Source of the DNA: CAMQRS01 sp964370645
Lineage (GTDB): Bacteria; Bacillota_I; Bacilli_A; Erysipelotrichales; Erysipelotrichaceae
Direction: 5' to 3'
NCBI GenBank assembly: GCA_964370645.1
Contig: CAYJJS010000002.1
Coordinates: forward strand, 1-64,000
Length of the DNA: 64,000 nt
The translations under genes were made by a program, and so were the position numbers. The notes below the pieces were generated by a model, which saw nothing but the letters and a program-made list of their open reading frames with translations, was not told the DNA's origin and searched no databases. Below are positions 16,724-26,079 of the stretch, piece after piece. Within the stretch, counting starts at the first letter, position 1. Each line of letters starts with the position of its first letter.

Positions 16724-17755
16724 ATGAATATAAATGAAATAGCGAATCTATCTGGCGTTTCAAAGGCGACGGTATCAAGAGTATTAAACAATAGTGGTTA
16801 TGTCAGCCAAAAAACGCGTGATAAGGTTGAAGCTGTGATTCGTAGACATGCATATACACCGAGTGTAGAATCAAAAAATCATAAGAAAAAAACAAATACA
16901 ATCGGAGTCATCATACCAGAAATATCCAATAGTTTTTTTGGAGAAATCATGGAAGGAATTTCCTCGCAAGCACGAAAGTTAGGTTATTCTGTAATCTTTT
17001 GCAATACGGATAATAATATGCACTTAGAAGAGGAAGCGATATATATGATGCGAAACCAAGAAGTGTCGGCATTAATCATTACACCGGCTACTGGTTTTTT
17101 AAATACAGGGATTGAACAGCAGCTTCACTCAATGTATGAAAATGTGCAAATTCCAATTATTGTTTTGGACAAAGAATTTGAAAACACAAAATGGGATGGC
17201 GTATATTTTGAAAATTATCAGAGTACATATTTAGCAACTTCAACACTACTACAATTAGGACATAAGGAAATAGGAATTATAAGTGGTGAAATGAATTTGA
17301 AAATTGCTCGTCAGCGTGTAGAAGGGTATGAAAGTGCTCTAAAAGATACATTTGGAGAATTATGCTCAACACATGTGTTTGAAGCGAAGTTTCATATAGA
17401 GGATTCCTATCAGGTTGCTTTAAAAGCATTGAAACAACATCCTGAAATCACAGCGTTTGTTACATCTAATAATTTAATTGGATTGGGATTTATTAAGGCT
17501 TGTCGTGAACTTGATTTAGAGATTGGAGTGGATGTTTCACTTATAGGTATAGATGCTATACCTACATTGGAGGAGATTGGATTCCCATATAGTTGTGTGA
17601 GCAGAAATGCGAAGCAAATGGGTGAGATTGCTGCCAATAAAGCCATTGAAAAAATAAAACTTAACAGTGATACGAGAAGCAATACAATGATTGCATGCGA
17701 ACTTCATCTAAGAGGCTCACAGTTGCATAAAAGTATACAAAGGGGGATAAAATGA
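16724..17755 (+). CDS. LacI-family transcriptional regulator
   Basis: 343 residues. N-terminal LacI HTH and hinge (NEIANLSGVSKATVSRVLNN, 3-22), then a periplasmic-binding-protein-like sensor domain beginning NTIGVIIPEISNSFFGEIMEG. It is the first gene of an operon with a sugar kinase and deoxyribose-phosphate aldolase, overlapping the kinase by 4 nt (ATGA), so it most likely regulates its own operon in response to a pentose or deoxypentose. Effector unknown. Confidence 0.9.
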   Translation: MNINEIANLSGVSKATVSRVLNNSGYVSQKTRDKVEAVIRRHAYTPSVESKNHKKKTNTIGVIIPEISNSFFGEIMEGISSQARKLGYSVIFCNTDNNMHLEEEAIYMMRNQEVSALIITPATGFLNTGIEQQLHSMYENVQIPIIVLDKEFENTKWDGVYFENYQSTYLATSTLLQLGHKEIGIISGEMNLKIARQRVEGYESALKDTFGELCSTHVFEAKFHIEDSYQVALKALKQHPEITAFVTSNNLIGLGFIKACRELDLEIGVDVSLIGIDAIPTLEEIGFPYSCVSRNAKQMGEIAANKAIEKIKLNSDTRSNTMIACELHLRGSQLHKSIQRGIK

Positions 17756-19245
17756 CAAGATATTTAATTGCACATGACTTAGGAACAACGGGTAACAAGG
17801 CAACTTTGTTTGATGAGCATGGAACTTTGATAAGAAGCGTTGTTGCTCAATATGAGACACAATTTTTCAATAGTACATGGGCACAACAAAATCCTAATGA
17901 TTGGCTACAAGCGGTATATGATACGAATGCTTATTTGCTTGAAGGCATTGATCCATCAAAGGTTGAAGCACTTGCATTTAGTGGACAGATGATGGGATGT
18001 GTGGTCGTGGATGAACAAGGTGAGGCGCTTAGAGATGCAATCATATGGGCAGATCAGCGTAGTATTAAAGAGGAGCAGTTCATTAAATCAAAAATTGAAG
18101 AAATAGAATTTTATAAAATAACGGGGCACAAGATTAGTGCGTCCTATAGTATTGAAAAATTGATGTGGATACGAGAAAATGAACCTGAAATCTTTTCTAA
18201 AACGTATAAGATGTTACAACCTAAAGATTATGTGATTCATAAACTTACTTCTCAATTTGTAACAGATTATTCGGACGCATCAGGAACGAACGCATTTGAT
18301 TTAAACACATTTACTTGGTCTGATACTATTTTAGATATTTGTGGTATTTCTAAAGACTTACTACCAACGTTGTGTGAATCTACTCAAGTTGTAGGTGTTA
18401 TTGATGAAAAAACAGCAAAGATAAGTAATTTGCCAGTTGGTACGAAAATAATTGTCGGTGGAGGAGATGGAGTGTGTGCTGCAGTAGGTGCAGGCTCTAT
18501 CAAAGAAAATGTCGCATACAATTATCTGGGATCTTCTTCTTGGATTGCATATACAAGTAAGACACCTGTGTATGATGAGCAAATGCGTACATATAATTGG
18601 GCGCATTTGATAAAAGGGTATATTACCCCAAATGGAACTATGCAAGCAGCAGGGAATTCTTATAACTTTTTGAAAGATTTATTTTATAAAGGTGAGGAAG
18701 ATATTTATACGAAATTAGATCAAGGGATACGTGAATCTAGCTTGGGTGCAAATGGATTGTTGTACTTACCATATTTATTAGGAGAGAGAAGTCCAAGATG
18801 GAATAGTAAGGCAAGGGGTAGTTATATAGGGATGAAGATGGAACACACTCGAAAAGATTTTATGCGTAGCGGTATAGAGGGTGTACTTATGAATTTATGT
18901 ATCATCTTAGATATATTTAGAAAGAATATGGGGATATCTTCTATTAATGTAATTGGAGGATTATCACAAAGTGAAGAAATCTGTAAGATACTCGCTGCGA
19001 TTTATGGTGTGGATATACATCGTATGAATCACTTGGAAGAAGCGACCTCAATTGGTGCAGCAGTATGTGCTGGAGTAGGAAGTGGTGTTTTATCAGGTTT
19101 TGATGAAGTGCATAAATTTATCAAAGTAGATACTGTAATTGCATTCGATAAAAAACAACATGAAGAATATGAAGCGGTAAAGCAGGTATTTGATAAAGCG
19201 TATTACGCATTATTAGAAGTATATGAAGATTTAGATAAAATATAG
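17752..19245 (+). CDS. FGGY-family carbohydrate kinase (xylulokinase-like)
   Basis: 497 residues. N-terminal ATP-binding segment HDLGTTGNKATLFDEHG (9-25), substrate-binding region with GQMMG and IIWADQRS (about 78-105), and the FGGY C-terminal half with NVIGGLSQSEEICKILA. Resembles XylB. Its position between a LacI regulator and deoC suggests it phosphorylates a pentose or deoxysugar to feed the aldolase, but FGGY substrate cannot be read from sequence. No transporter lies in this operon. Confidence 0.85.
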   Translation: MTRYLIAHDLGTTGNKATLFDEHGTLIRSVVAQYETQFFNSTWAQQNPNDWLQAVYDTNAYLLEGIDPSKVEALAFSGQMMGCVVVDEQGEALRDAIIWADQRSIKEEQFIKSKIEEIEFYKITGHKISASYSIEKLMWIRENEPEIFSKTYKMLQPKDYVIHKLTSQFVTDYSDASGTNAFDLNTFTWSDTILDICGISKDLLPTLCESTQVVGVIDEKTAKISNLPVGTKIIVGGGDGVCAAVGAGSIKENVAYNYLGSSSWIAYTSKTPVYDEQMRTYNWAHLIKGYITPNGTMQAAGNSYNFLKDLFYKGEEDIYTKLDQGIRESSLGANGLLYLPYLLGERSPRWNSKARGSYIGMKMEHTRKDFMRSGIEGVLMNLCIILDIFRKNMGISSINVIGGLSQSEEICKILAAIYGVDIHRMNHLEEATSIGAAVCAGVGSGVLSGFDEVHKFIKVDTVIAFDKKQHEEYEAVKQVFDKAYYALLEVYEDLDKI

Positions 19246-19259
19246 AAAGAGGAAATAAA

Positions 19260-19949
19260 ATGAAATTAACAGTTAACGAATTAGCAAAAATGATTGATCA
19301 AACATTATTAAAACCATTTGCAACAAGAGTAGATTTAAAAGAGCATTGTGAAATAGCAATGAAGTATAACTTTAAAACAGTGGCTATCAATAATGCACCT
19401 GTGCCTTTTTGTAAAAAAGTATTAGCGAATAGCGATGTGATTTGTGATGCAGCAGTTGGATTCCCATTAGGGCAATCAACGATAGAAACAAAGGTATTCG
19501 AAACGATTGACGTGATTGAAAAGGGTGCACTTGAAGTAGATTATGTAATTAATATTGGAGAATTAAAAAGTGGGAATATTGCATATATTGAAGAAGAGAT
19601 GAGCAAGATTGTCAGTGCGTGTAAAGAAAGAAACGTCGTAAGTAAAGTTATTTTTGAAAATTGTTATTTAACGGATGAAGAAAAAAGAACATTGTGTGAG
19701 ATCGCATTACGAGTAAAACCAGATTTCATTAAAACTTCAACAGGATTTGGTAGTGGAGGGGCAACTTTAGAAGATGTACGATTAATGAAAAGTTGTGTAA
19801 AAGATGAAATTAAAATAAAAGCTTCTGGTGGAGTTCGTACAGTTGAAGATGCACTTGCATTTATTGAAGCTGGAGTTTCACGTATTGGAACAAGTAATGG
19901 TGTGGGGATCATTGAAAGTTATAAAGAATTAATGAAAGAGACTGTGTAA
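19260..19949 (+). CDS. deoC: Deoxyribose-phosphate aldolase
   Basis: 229 residues. Class I aldolase with the Schiff-base lysine in FIKTSTGFGSGGA (about 157-169) and a second conserved Lys in KIKASGGVRT. Early DQTLLKPFAT and middle EVDYVINIGELKSG are typical. Cleaves 2-deoxyribose-5-phosphate to glyceraldehyde-3-phosphate and acetaldehyde. Last gene of the LacI-kinase-deoC operon; its stop codon falls in the terminator stem. A purine nucleoside phosphorylase (deoD) lies 3.7 kb downstream in a separate unit. Confidence 0.93.
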   Translation: MKLTVNELAKMIDQTLLKPFATRVDLKEHCEIAMKYNFKTVAINNAPVPFCKKVLANSDVICDAAVGFPLGQSTIETKVFETIDVIEKGALEVDYVINIGELKSGNIAYIEEEMSKIVSACKERNVVSKVIFENCYLTDEEKRTLCEIALRVKPDFIKTSTGFGSGGATLEDVRLMKSCVKDEIKIKASGGVRTVEDALAFIEAGVSRIGTSNGVGIIESYKELMKETV

Positions 19950-19964
19950 TAAACACAGTCTTTT
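19940..19964 (+). terminator. Intrinsic terminator after deoC
   Basis: GACTGTGT/ACACAGTC 8-bp stem with 5-nt loop followed by TTTT; overlaps the deoC stop. Confidence 0.85.
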
Positions 19965-20007
19965 GCATATTTAGAGGATACAAACATATAATGCTATAGG
20001 TGATTGT

Positions 20008-20712
20008 ATGAGGTTAGAAAATATAAAAGTTCATGTTGAAGGAACTGGGGATGGCATTGTTTTGTTGCATGGTTGGGGACAATCGTATCGTAATTTATTA
20101 CCTATTTATGAGTACTTTAAGAAAAAACATCGCGTACTTACTTTTGACTTAATGGGATTTCATGAAAATGAAAACTTTGAGTGTGCATTGAATATTGAAC
20201 AATATGCGAAGATTTTGCACACATTGATACAAAAGTATGAATTGAATAATGTGAGTATTATTGCACATTCATTTGGTGCAAGAATAGCCTTTGTATATGC
20301 TTCTATGTTTGAATGTAAGCAACTTATACTAAGTGGTGCAGCAGGTTTATTACCACGAAGAACGATGCGATACTATTATCAAATATATAAGTATAAAGTA
20401 AAAAAGAAACTTGGTCTTAATGTGTCTCAAATGGGAAGTGAAGATTATCGTAATGCAAGTAACGTGTTGAAGCAAACAATGCGATTGTGTGTGAATGATG
20501 ACTTATCTAGCGCTATAAGAAAAATTAATGTGCCTATTTTGTTGATATGGGGGAGTGAGGATGATCAAACTCCGATTTGGATGGCCTATAAAGTATTGAA
20601 ACTCAATGAATTTGCATCATTAGTCGTATTTGAAAAGGATGATCATTTCGCAATATATCATCAAATGCAAAGGTTTATTCGTGTCTGCGAAACGATTTTG
20701 AAGGAGGGGTAA
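20008..20712 (+). CDS. Alpha/beta-hydrolase
   Basis: 234 residues. LLHGWGQSYRNLLP (about 19-32) is the oxyanion-hole region; nucleophile elbow AHSFGAR (Ser about 88); late acid segment WGSEDDQTP; C-terminal catalytic His in KDDHFAIYH. A soluble esterase/lipase-like enzyme of unknown substrate. It is 1 nt upstream of a MurF-like ligase and precedes Ddl, so a role in envelope precursor metabolism is possible but unproven. Confidence 0.85.
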   Translation: MRLENIKVHVEGTGDGIVLLHGWGQSYRNLLPIYEYFKKKHRVLTFDLMGFHENENFECALNIEQYAKILHTLIQKYELNNVSIIAHSFGARIAFVYASMFECKQLILSGAAGLLPRRTMRYYYQIYKYKVKKKLGLNVSQMGSEDYRNASNVLKQTMRLCVNDDLSSAIRKINVPILLIWGSEDDQTPIWMAYKVLKLNEFASLVVFEKDDHFAIYHQMQRFIRVCETILKEG

Positions 20713-20713
20713 G

Positions 20714-22252
20714 ATGGAAATTTTATTGTGTATCGTATATTGTATGTATCGATTTGTTTCTTTAGAAAAGCACATTCGTATATTACAATTGAATCATTAT
20801 CAAATAGATCGTTTCATGAAATATTTAATACGCAGCACTAGTTATAAAAAGCTTATTTTATGTGCTTTAATTCATATACCTTTCTTATGGTTATGGATGG
20901 AACAAGCGTCTTTGGAGTTGTGCGTATTACTGCTATTCGTATATGTATATATTGCATTCAAATACAATAGTCTATTTGAAATCTTCAGTGTTATATATAC
21001 CAAGCGCATTATTCGCCTGTTATGTGTACTGTGTCTTTTATACACTACAGTAGTAATTTGGGCACTGCATGTATCTAATGCGTATTGGGTATTGTTGGGA
21101 TTTATGTGCGTGAATAAATTAATGTTATTGTTGGCGGTTTGTATTTGTGCGCCTATTGAGAAGTTACTACGCAATTACTATATGAGGGACGCACAAAAAA
21201 TACTGGCTAAAAATCCAAAATTGATGAAGGTTGCTTGTATTGGGAGTTATGGAAAAACAAGTACGAAGAATTTTATTCATGCACTTGTAAATGAGGATTA
21301 TTATTCTTTAAAAAGTATAGCATCTTACAATAATGTGATGGGTAATACGATTATGATACGTCAATATTTAAAACCAATTCATGATATTTATGTATGCGAG
21401 ATGGGAAGTGATCATCTTGGTGAAATCGCACAGTTGATGCAGTTTATCAAACCACAATGTGTAGTGTTAACTAGTATTGGTGATCAGCATTTAGAGACCT
21501 TTAAAACACAAGAAAACATAGTGAAAGAGAAAACATCTTGTATTTCCTATTTAAGGAATCAAGATTTATTAATCGCAAATGTGGATAATGCATATATACG
21601 TAATCATATTACTAAGGCAAAGTGTCGTGTGCTAACTTTTGGACAAAATGAGTGTAGTGATTTTCGTGTATGTGATATAAAGGTAAGTGCAAAAGGTAGT
21701 CGTTTTACGATTGTGCATAAACAACAGAAAATAGAGATGCAAACATCCTTATTGGGATATTATAATATCATGAATGTCTGTGCTGGGGTTGTATATGCGA
21801 ATCAATTGAATATTTCATTTACACAAATCCAAAAACGAGTACAACAGTTAAAAGCAGTAGAACATCGCATGCAATGTATTGAGAAAGATCGATATACATT
21901 TATCGATAATGGATTCAATTCGAATCCATTAAGTTTTAAAAATTCTTTGGAAGTATTATCGAAAATGGAAGAATACACGATTTTTATAACACCTGGATTG
22001 ATAGATTTGAAATATGATGATGAGGCGAATTTTTTAGCGATTCAAGATGCAATAGGGAAAGTAGATGAGATCGTAATTGTAGGAAGAATCAATAAAAAAG
22101 CGCTTGTAAGCGGCTTGAAGGCACATTCCTTCACTTCTTATAAATGTGTAAGTACGATGTTAGAAGCTTTACAATATATTGAAGAATTACCACGTGTTGG
22201 ATTTGTAGCATTAGTGGAAAATGATATTAGCCAGGAATTGATGAATCCATAA
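20714..22252 (+). CDS. Membrane-fused MurF-like Mur ligase
   Basis: 512 residues, longer than ordinary MurF (about 450). The first 160 residues hold about four hydrophobic helices (for example LILCALIHIPFLWLW, VVIWALHVSNAYWVLLGF). A Mur ligase follows: ATP loop GSYGKTSTKNF (about 176-186), central domain EMGSDHLGEIAQL and SIGDQHLETF, and a short C-terminal ligase domain with DNGFNSNPLSF. It is directly followed by D-Ala-D-Ala ligase, the supplier of the MurF substrate, which supports UDP-MurNAc-tripeptide:D-Ala-D-Ala ligase activity or a related step at the membrane. Whether this is the cell's only MurF cannot be judged here. Confidence 0.8.
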   Translation: MEILLCIVYCMYRFVSLEKHIRILQLNHYQIDRFMKYLIRSTSYKKLILCALIHIPFLWLWMEQASLELCVLLLFVYVYIAFKYNSLFEIFSVIYTKRIIRLLCVLCLLYTTVVIWALHVSNAYWVLLGFMCVNKLMLLLAVCICAPIEKLLRNYYMRDAQKILAKNPKLMKVACIGSYGKTSTKNFIHALVNEDYYSLKSIASYNNVMGNTIMIRQYLKPIHDIYVCEMGSDHLGEIAQLMQFIKPQCVVLTSIGDQHLETFKTQENIVKEKTSCISYLRNQDLLIANVDNAYIRNHITKAKCRVLTFGQNECSDFRVCDIKVSAKGSRFTIVHKQQKIEMQTSLLGYYNIMNVCAGVVYANQLNISFTQIQKRVQQLKAVEHRMQCIEKDRYTFIDNGFNSNPLSFKNSLEVLSKMEEYTIFITPGLIDLKYDDEANFLAIQDAIGKVDEIVIVGRINKKALVSGLKAHSFTSYKCVSTMLEALQYIEELPRVGFVALVENDISQELMNP

Positions 22253-22265
22253 TGAGGAGGGAAAT

Positions 22266-23345
22266 ATGTATACAATCGTAGTAATGTATGGTGGAAATAG
22301 TTGTGAGCACGAAATAAGTGTCATTAGTGCTTTACAAGTAATGCAAGCTTTACGCCAAAAGTATGAAGTAATACCTGTGTATATAAGTAAATCTTTACAG
22401 TATTATAGTGATGATTCGTTTATGGATGTAGACATATATAAGAACATGGATACAGTATTACAAAAAAAATATTTGGTACATTTTGTTAATGTAGAAAATC
22501 ATTCATATATTAAAAAAAGAATGAAGAAGAAAAAAATAGATTTCGTATTCCCTATTTTGCATGGAATCCATGGAGAAGATGGAAGTGTGCAAGGGTTATT
22601 AAAAATGTATAATATTCCATATGCTGGAAATGATGTGTTGTCTAGTGCACTAGCGCAATCCAAAAGTAAAAGTAAGCAATTTTTGCAGTTCTTAGACATA
22701 GAAACATTACCTTATACAATCATACAAGAAAGTAATGAAGTGGTAAGTACATTCCCATGTATCATTAAACCAGATACATTAGGAAGTAGTATCGGAATTC
22801 AAATTGTAAAAAATAGTGGTGAATATGTTGAGAAAGCAAATAGAGCTTTGACATTTGATGAAGTATGTATTGTAGAACCCTTACTAGATAATTTTAAAGA
22901 AATAAATTGTAGTGTTATGCGTGTACAAGGAGAAATTTGTTGCTCGCAAATAGAAGAGGTCAATCGTAATGATGCAATCTATTCGTTTGCAGATAAATAT
23001 GAAAAATCGGGTAAGTTGCATGTTGCTCAAAAAATCTCACATACATTAAGTGATACACAAGTAGAAAAAATATATGAAATATCTAAAAAAATATATGAAA
23101 ATTTTCGTTTTCTAAGTGTTATTCGAATTGATTTTATTGTGTGTAAGAATCAAGTATATGTAAACGAAATCAATAGTATTCCAGGTTCTTTAGCTTACTA
23201 TTTATGGGAATATGATTCATTTCTACAATACTTAGAAGTGCTAATGCAAGAAGGACTTAAAAACTATACAAAGCAACAAAGTCGAATTACACATTTTGAA
23301 AGTAAAGTATTACTACAGTTTAAAGGAAATAAATTTAAAAAGTAA
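22266..23345 (+). CDS. ddl: D-alanine-D-alanine ligase
   Basis: 359 residues. N-terminal VMYGGNSCEHEISVISA, the substrate loop HGIHGEDGSVQGLLKM (about 100-115), ATP-grasp lysines in FPCIIKPDTLGSSIG, and the C-terminal metal and substrate motif FIVCKNQVYVNEINSIPGS. Joins two D-Ala for cell-wall pentapeptide. The specificity residues suggest an ordinary D-Ala ligase rather than a D-Lac enzyme, but this is tentative. GAGGAGGG lies 5-6 nt upstream; 13 nt after the MurF-like gene. Confidence 0.92.
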   Translation: MYTIVVMYGGNSCEHEISVISALQVMQALRQKYEVIPVYISKSLQYYSDDSFMDVDIYKNMDTVLQKKYLVHFVNVENHSYIKKRMKKKKIDFVFPILHGIHGEDGSVQGLLKMYNIPYAGNDVLSSALAQSKSKSKQFLQFLDIETLPYTIIQESNEVVSTFPCIIKPDTLGSSIGIQIVKNSGEYVEKANRALTFDEVCIVEPLLDNFKEINCSVMRVQGEICCSQIEEVNRNDAIYSFADKYEKSGKLHVAQKISHTLSDTQVEKIYEISKKIYENFRFLSVIRIDFIVCKNQVYVNEINSIPGSLAYYLWEYDSFLQYLEVLMQEGLKNYTKQQSRITHFESKVLLQFKGNKFKK

Positions 23346-23396
23346 GTATAGTTACACAATAACCTCTCATACTACTAATGTAATGGAGGTGTTGAA

Positions 23397-23555
23397 ATGG
23401 AAAAATATCATTCAGGTGAAAACTGTCCAAAAACTGGAAAATACAGTGAGTACACAAAATCAGGTAAATTATATAACTCTGATATTGATGTAGAAAAAGG
23501 ACAAAGATTCCCACCAACCCATGCTAAGGGTTCCTACTTTAAAAAACAAGGATAA
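23397..23555 (+). CDS. YjzC-family small protein
   Basis: 52 residues, too short for many ORF callers. ATG with AATGGAGGTG upstream. The sequence has SGENCPKTGKY and KGQRFPPTHAKGSYF, the two conserved blocks of the YjzC family of small Firmicute proteins (in Bacillus subtilis about 59 residues, function unknown). One Cys remains of the CxxC-like pairs of longer members. A strong terminator follows immediately. Confidence 0.75.
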   Translation: MEKYHSGENCPKTGKYSEYTKSGKLYNSDIDVEKGQRFPPTHAKGSYFKKQG

Positions 23556-23556
23556 A

Positions 23557-23597
23557 GAAAAATGTGTAACTAAATTTTGGTTACACATTTTCTTTTT
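23557..23597 (+). terminator. Intrinsic terminator
   Basis: AAAATGTGTAAC/GTTACACATTTT, a 12-bp perfect stem with a 9-nt loop, then CTTTTT. Confidence 0.9.
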
Positions 23598-23626
23598 GGT
23601 ATACTATAAGTGAAAGAGGTGATTTT

Positions 23627-24334
23627 ATGAGTACCCCACACAATAGTGCGAAGAAAAGTGATATTGAAAAGATTGTTTTAATGCCTGGAGATCCACTTCG
23701 AGCAAAGTATTTGGCGCAAAAATACTTAAGTAATGTGAAATGTTTCAACACAATACGAAATATGTTTGGCTATAGTGGAGACTACAAGGGTAGACGTATA
23801 TCCATTATGGGTAGTGGTATGGGGATGCCTAGCATTGGTATTTATTCGTATGAGCTATTTACAGTATATGATGTGGATGTTATTATACGTATTGGTAGTT
23901 GTGGTAGTTATGTAGAAAATTTAAAATTATACGATGTTGTATTGGTGGAGGAGTCATATACACAAAGTACCTACGCAAAGGTACAAAATAATGCTACATA
24001 TACAAATTTAAAAGCTAGTAAATGTGTAAATGAGAAGCTTCAAGAAGTCGCAAAAAAAATAGGTGTTGACTTGCATTGTGCGAAAGTGCATTGCAGTGAT
24101 GTATTTTATAAAGAAGAAAATGATTTTGAAAAGGTGGTTGCAAAACAAGGGTGTCAGGCAGTTGAAATGGAGAGTTTTGCTTTGTTTCATAATGCTTTGG
24201 TATGTCAAAAACAAGCAGCCTGTCTACTAAGTGTTTCGGATAGTTTACTTACTAAACAAGAAACGAGTGCTAAAGAAAGGGAATGTGCATTCCATGCGAT
24301 GATGGAAGTAGCACTAGGATATATACATGATTAA
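23627..24334 (+). CDS. deoD: Purine nucleoside phosphorylase (DeoD type)
   Basis: 235 residues, hexameric PNP family. MPGDPLRAKYLAQ (about 20-32), the phosphate-binding segment GSGMGMPSIGIYSYEL, IRIGSCGSY, and the base/ribose region EMESFALF. Splits purine (deoxy)nucleosides into base and (deoxy)ribose-1-phosphate. The stop overlaps the start of a HAD phosphatase/mutase gene by 8 nt. With deoC nearby it feeds deoxyribose-phosphate catabolism; a phosphopentomutase is not in the window. Confidence 0.93.
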   Translation: MSTPHNSAKKSDIEKIVLMPGDPLRAKYLAQKYLSNVKCFNTIRNMFGYSGDYKGRRISIMGSGMGMPSIGIYSYELFTVYDVDVIIRIGSCGSYVENLKLYDVVLVEESYTQSTYAKVQNNATYTNLKASKCVNEKLQEVAKKIGVDLHCAKVHCSDVFYKEENDFEKVVAKQGCQAVEMESFALFHNALVCQKQAACLLSVSDSLLTKQETSAKERECAFHAMMEVALGYIHD

Positions 24335-24980
24335 GGCAGTTATATTTGACATGGATGGTGTATTGATTGAGAGTGAAATCAATTATATAAACCGTTTTAA
24401 ACAAATTATAGAAAAGCATGGTATAAAATATGATGAAAATCAATTGTTTTCTATCATTGGAACAGATGATAGCGTAACAAAACAAATATTTGATGAGATG
24501 TGTCAAGGTAAGTTGAGTGGAGAAGATATATATCGTTATTACGATGAAAGTCTAATTGAAAATCCGCTCAGTTATTTAGAAATTCGAACTGTGCATGCAT
24601 TAGAATGCATGCAACAGTTAAAGGCAGAAGGATACTTTGTTGCATTGGCTTCATCCACTGCAAGAGAAGGTATAGAAAAAGCAATGAGAGAAGCACAACT
24701 TATGCCATACATAGATGTTTATTTTTCAGGTAAAGATTGTGAGAGAAGTAAACCATTTCCTGATGTGTATCTTAAAACAATGAAACATTTGGGTGTGGAA
24801 GCTAGTGAGTGTGTTGTAGTAGAAGATTCTTATTATGGTATTGCAGCAGCAAAAGCAAGTGGAGCAATTTGTATTGCTCGTAAGGATATGTATTTTAATA
24901 TCGATCAAAGTGCAGCAGATTATAGTGTGGAAGATCTATGCGACATTTTAAATGTGGTACAGAAAATCAATCATGGATAA
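24327..24980 (+). CDS. HAD-IA hydrolase, beta-phosphoglucomutase-like
   Basis: 217 residues. Motif I DMDGVLIESE (8-17), motif II ASST (about 110), Lys in GKDCERSKPFPDVYL, and motif III VVEDSYYGIAAAKASGA. The Asp-x-Asp-Gly-Val-Leu start and PFPD segment are typical of beta-phosphoglucomutase/phosphatase subfamily members. Overlaps deoD by 8 nt and mutY by 8 nt, so all three are cotranscribed. Could be a mutase or phosphatase; substrate undetermined. Confidence 0.85.
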   Translation: MIKAVIFDMDGVLIESEINYINRFKQIIEKHGIKYDENQLFSIIGTDDSVTKQIFDEMCQGKLSGEDIYRYYDESLIENPLSYLEIRTVHALECMQQLKAEGYFVALASSTAREGIEKAMREAQLMPYIDVYFSGKDCERSKPFPDVYLKTMKHLGVEASECVVVEDSYYGIAAAKASGAICIARKDMYFNIDQSAADYSVEDLCDILNVVQKINHG

Positions 24981-25974
24981 TACAGCATTAATTAAGTGGT
25001 ATAACGCCAATAAAAGGGATTTGCCATGGCGAAACACAACAAATCCATATCACATATGGGTTAGTGAAATAATGTTGCAGCAAACTCGTGTTGAAGCGGT
25101 AATCCCTTATTATTATAGATTTTTAGAAGCTTTGCCAACAATTTATAGTTTGAGTGAAGCGAAGCAAGATTTTTTGTATAAATTGTGGGAAGGGCTAGGA
25201 TACTATTCTCGAGTTCGAAACATGCAAAGTGCAGCGATTATGTGCGTACAACAATACGGGGGAAGTCTACCTACAAATTATAAAGAGCTATTACAATTAA
25301 AAGGGATCGGTCCATATAGTGCGGGTGCCATTGCATCTTTTGCTTACCAAGAAAGGGTAGGCGCAGTAGATGGAAATGTACTAAGGGTGTACAGTCGATT
25401 TTATGAACTGTATGAAGATATTACGACTAGCGCAAGTAAACATATTATTAATGAGAAAGTATTGAAGGATATGCCTGAAGATGTATCTACATTTAATCAA
25501 GCATTAATGGAATTAGGGGCTTGTATTTGTATAGGAAATGGAGCTCCTAGATGTAATATTTGTCCTATTCAAAAAGAGTGTTCAAGTTATCGTAATGGTA
25601 AAGTTCACTTGTTACCAGTGAAAAAGAAACAGACCGCTAGAAGAAAAGAAAAATGGAGTGTAGTTATACATATTTGTGATGATTATGTACTGATTCGAAA
25701 AAGAGAACAAGGTCTATTAGCGAATTTATATGAGTTTCAGATGGTTGAAGGACATCTTACAAAAAGTGATTTGAAAGGCTGTAAATATTTGGGTAAATCG
25801 AAACATATATTCTCTCATATTGAATGGGATATGAAAGGATTTATGTTGCAATACGATGAAAAAATACAGATAGAAGGATTTATGTGGGTTGCAATACGTC
25901 AGCTTAAAGATATATATCCATTACCAACAGCATTACAAAAATATAGAAATGACATCTACTCGCTTTTGAAGTGA
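24973..25974 (+). CDS. mutY: A/G-specific adenine DNA glycosylase
   Basis: 333 residues from the ATG at 24973, seven codons inside an open frame that begins earlier, chosen because the product then starts MDNTALIKWYNANKRDLPWR as MutY does. HhH-GPD domain with MLQQTRVEAVIPYY, LKGIGPYSAGAIASFAY and catalytic Asp in VDGNVLRVYSR. The 4Fe-4S loop is C-x7-C-x2-C-x5-C (IGNGAPR between the first two), the Firmicute variant. The C-terminal NUDIX-like domain checks for 8-oxoG. Removes adenine mispaired with 8-oxoguanine. Confidence 0.92.
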   Translation: MDNTALIKWYNANKRDLPWRNTTNPYHIWVSEIMLQQTRVEAVIPYYYRFLEALPTIYSLSEAKQDFLYKLWEGLGYYSRVRNMQSAAIMCVQQYGGSLPTNYKELLQLKGIGPYSAGAIASFAYQERVGAVDGNVLRVYSRFYELYEDITTSASKHIINEKVLKDMPEDVSTFNQALMELGACICIGNGAPRCNICPIQKECSSYRNGKVHLLPVKKKQTARRKEKWSVVIHICDDYVLIRKREQGLLANLYEFQMVEGHLTKSDLKGCKYLGKSKHIFSHIEWDMKGFMLQYDEKIQIEGFMWVAIRQLKDIYPLPTALQKYRNDIYSLLK

Positions 25975-26079
25975 ATCCATCTTATTGTGGAGTAGGTGTT
26001 TTTTTATTATGTAGTGCACTTTTTCTATGATTTCGCATAGTGTAGTGTAGGAGGGGGATGTCAAACGAAAATAAAAGTT

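Noticed and set aside
24952..24972. Longer MutY start at 24952
   Set aside because: Adds seven residues lying inside the HAD gene and not typical of MutY; the ATG at 24973 gives the family N-terminus.
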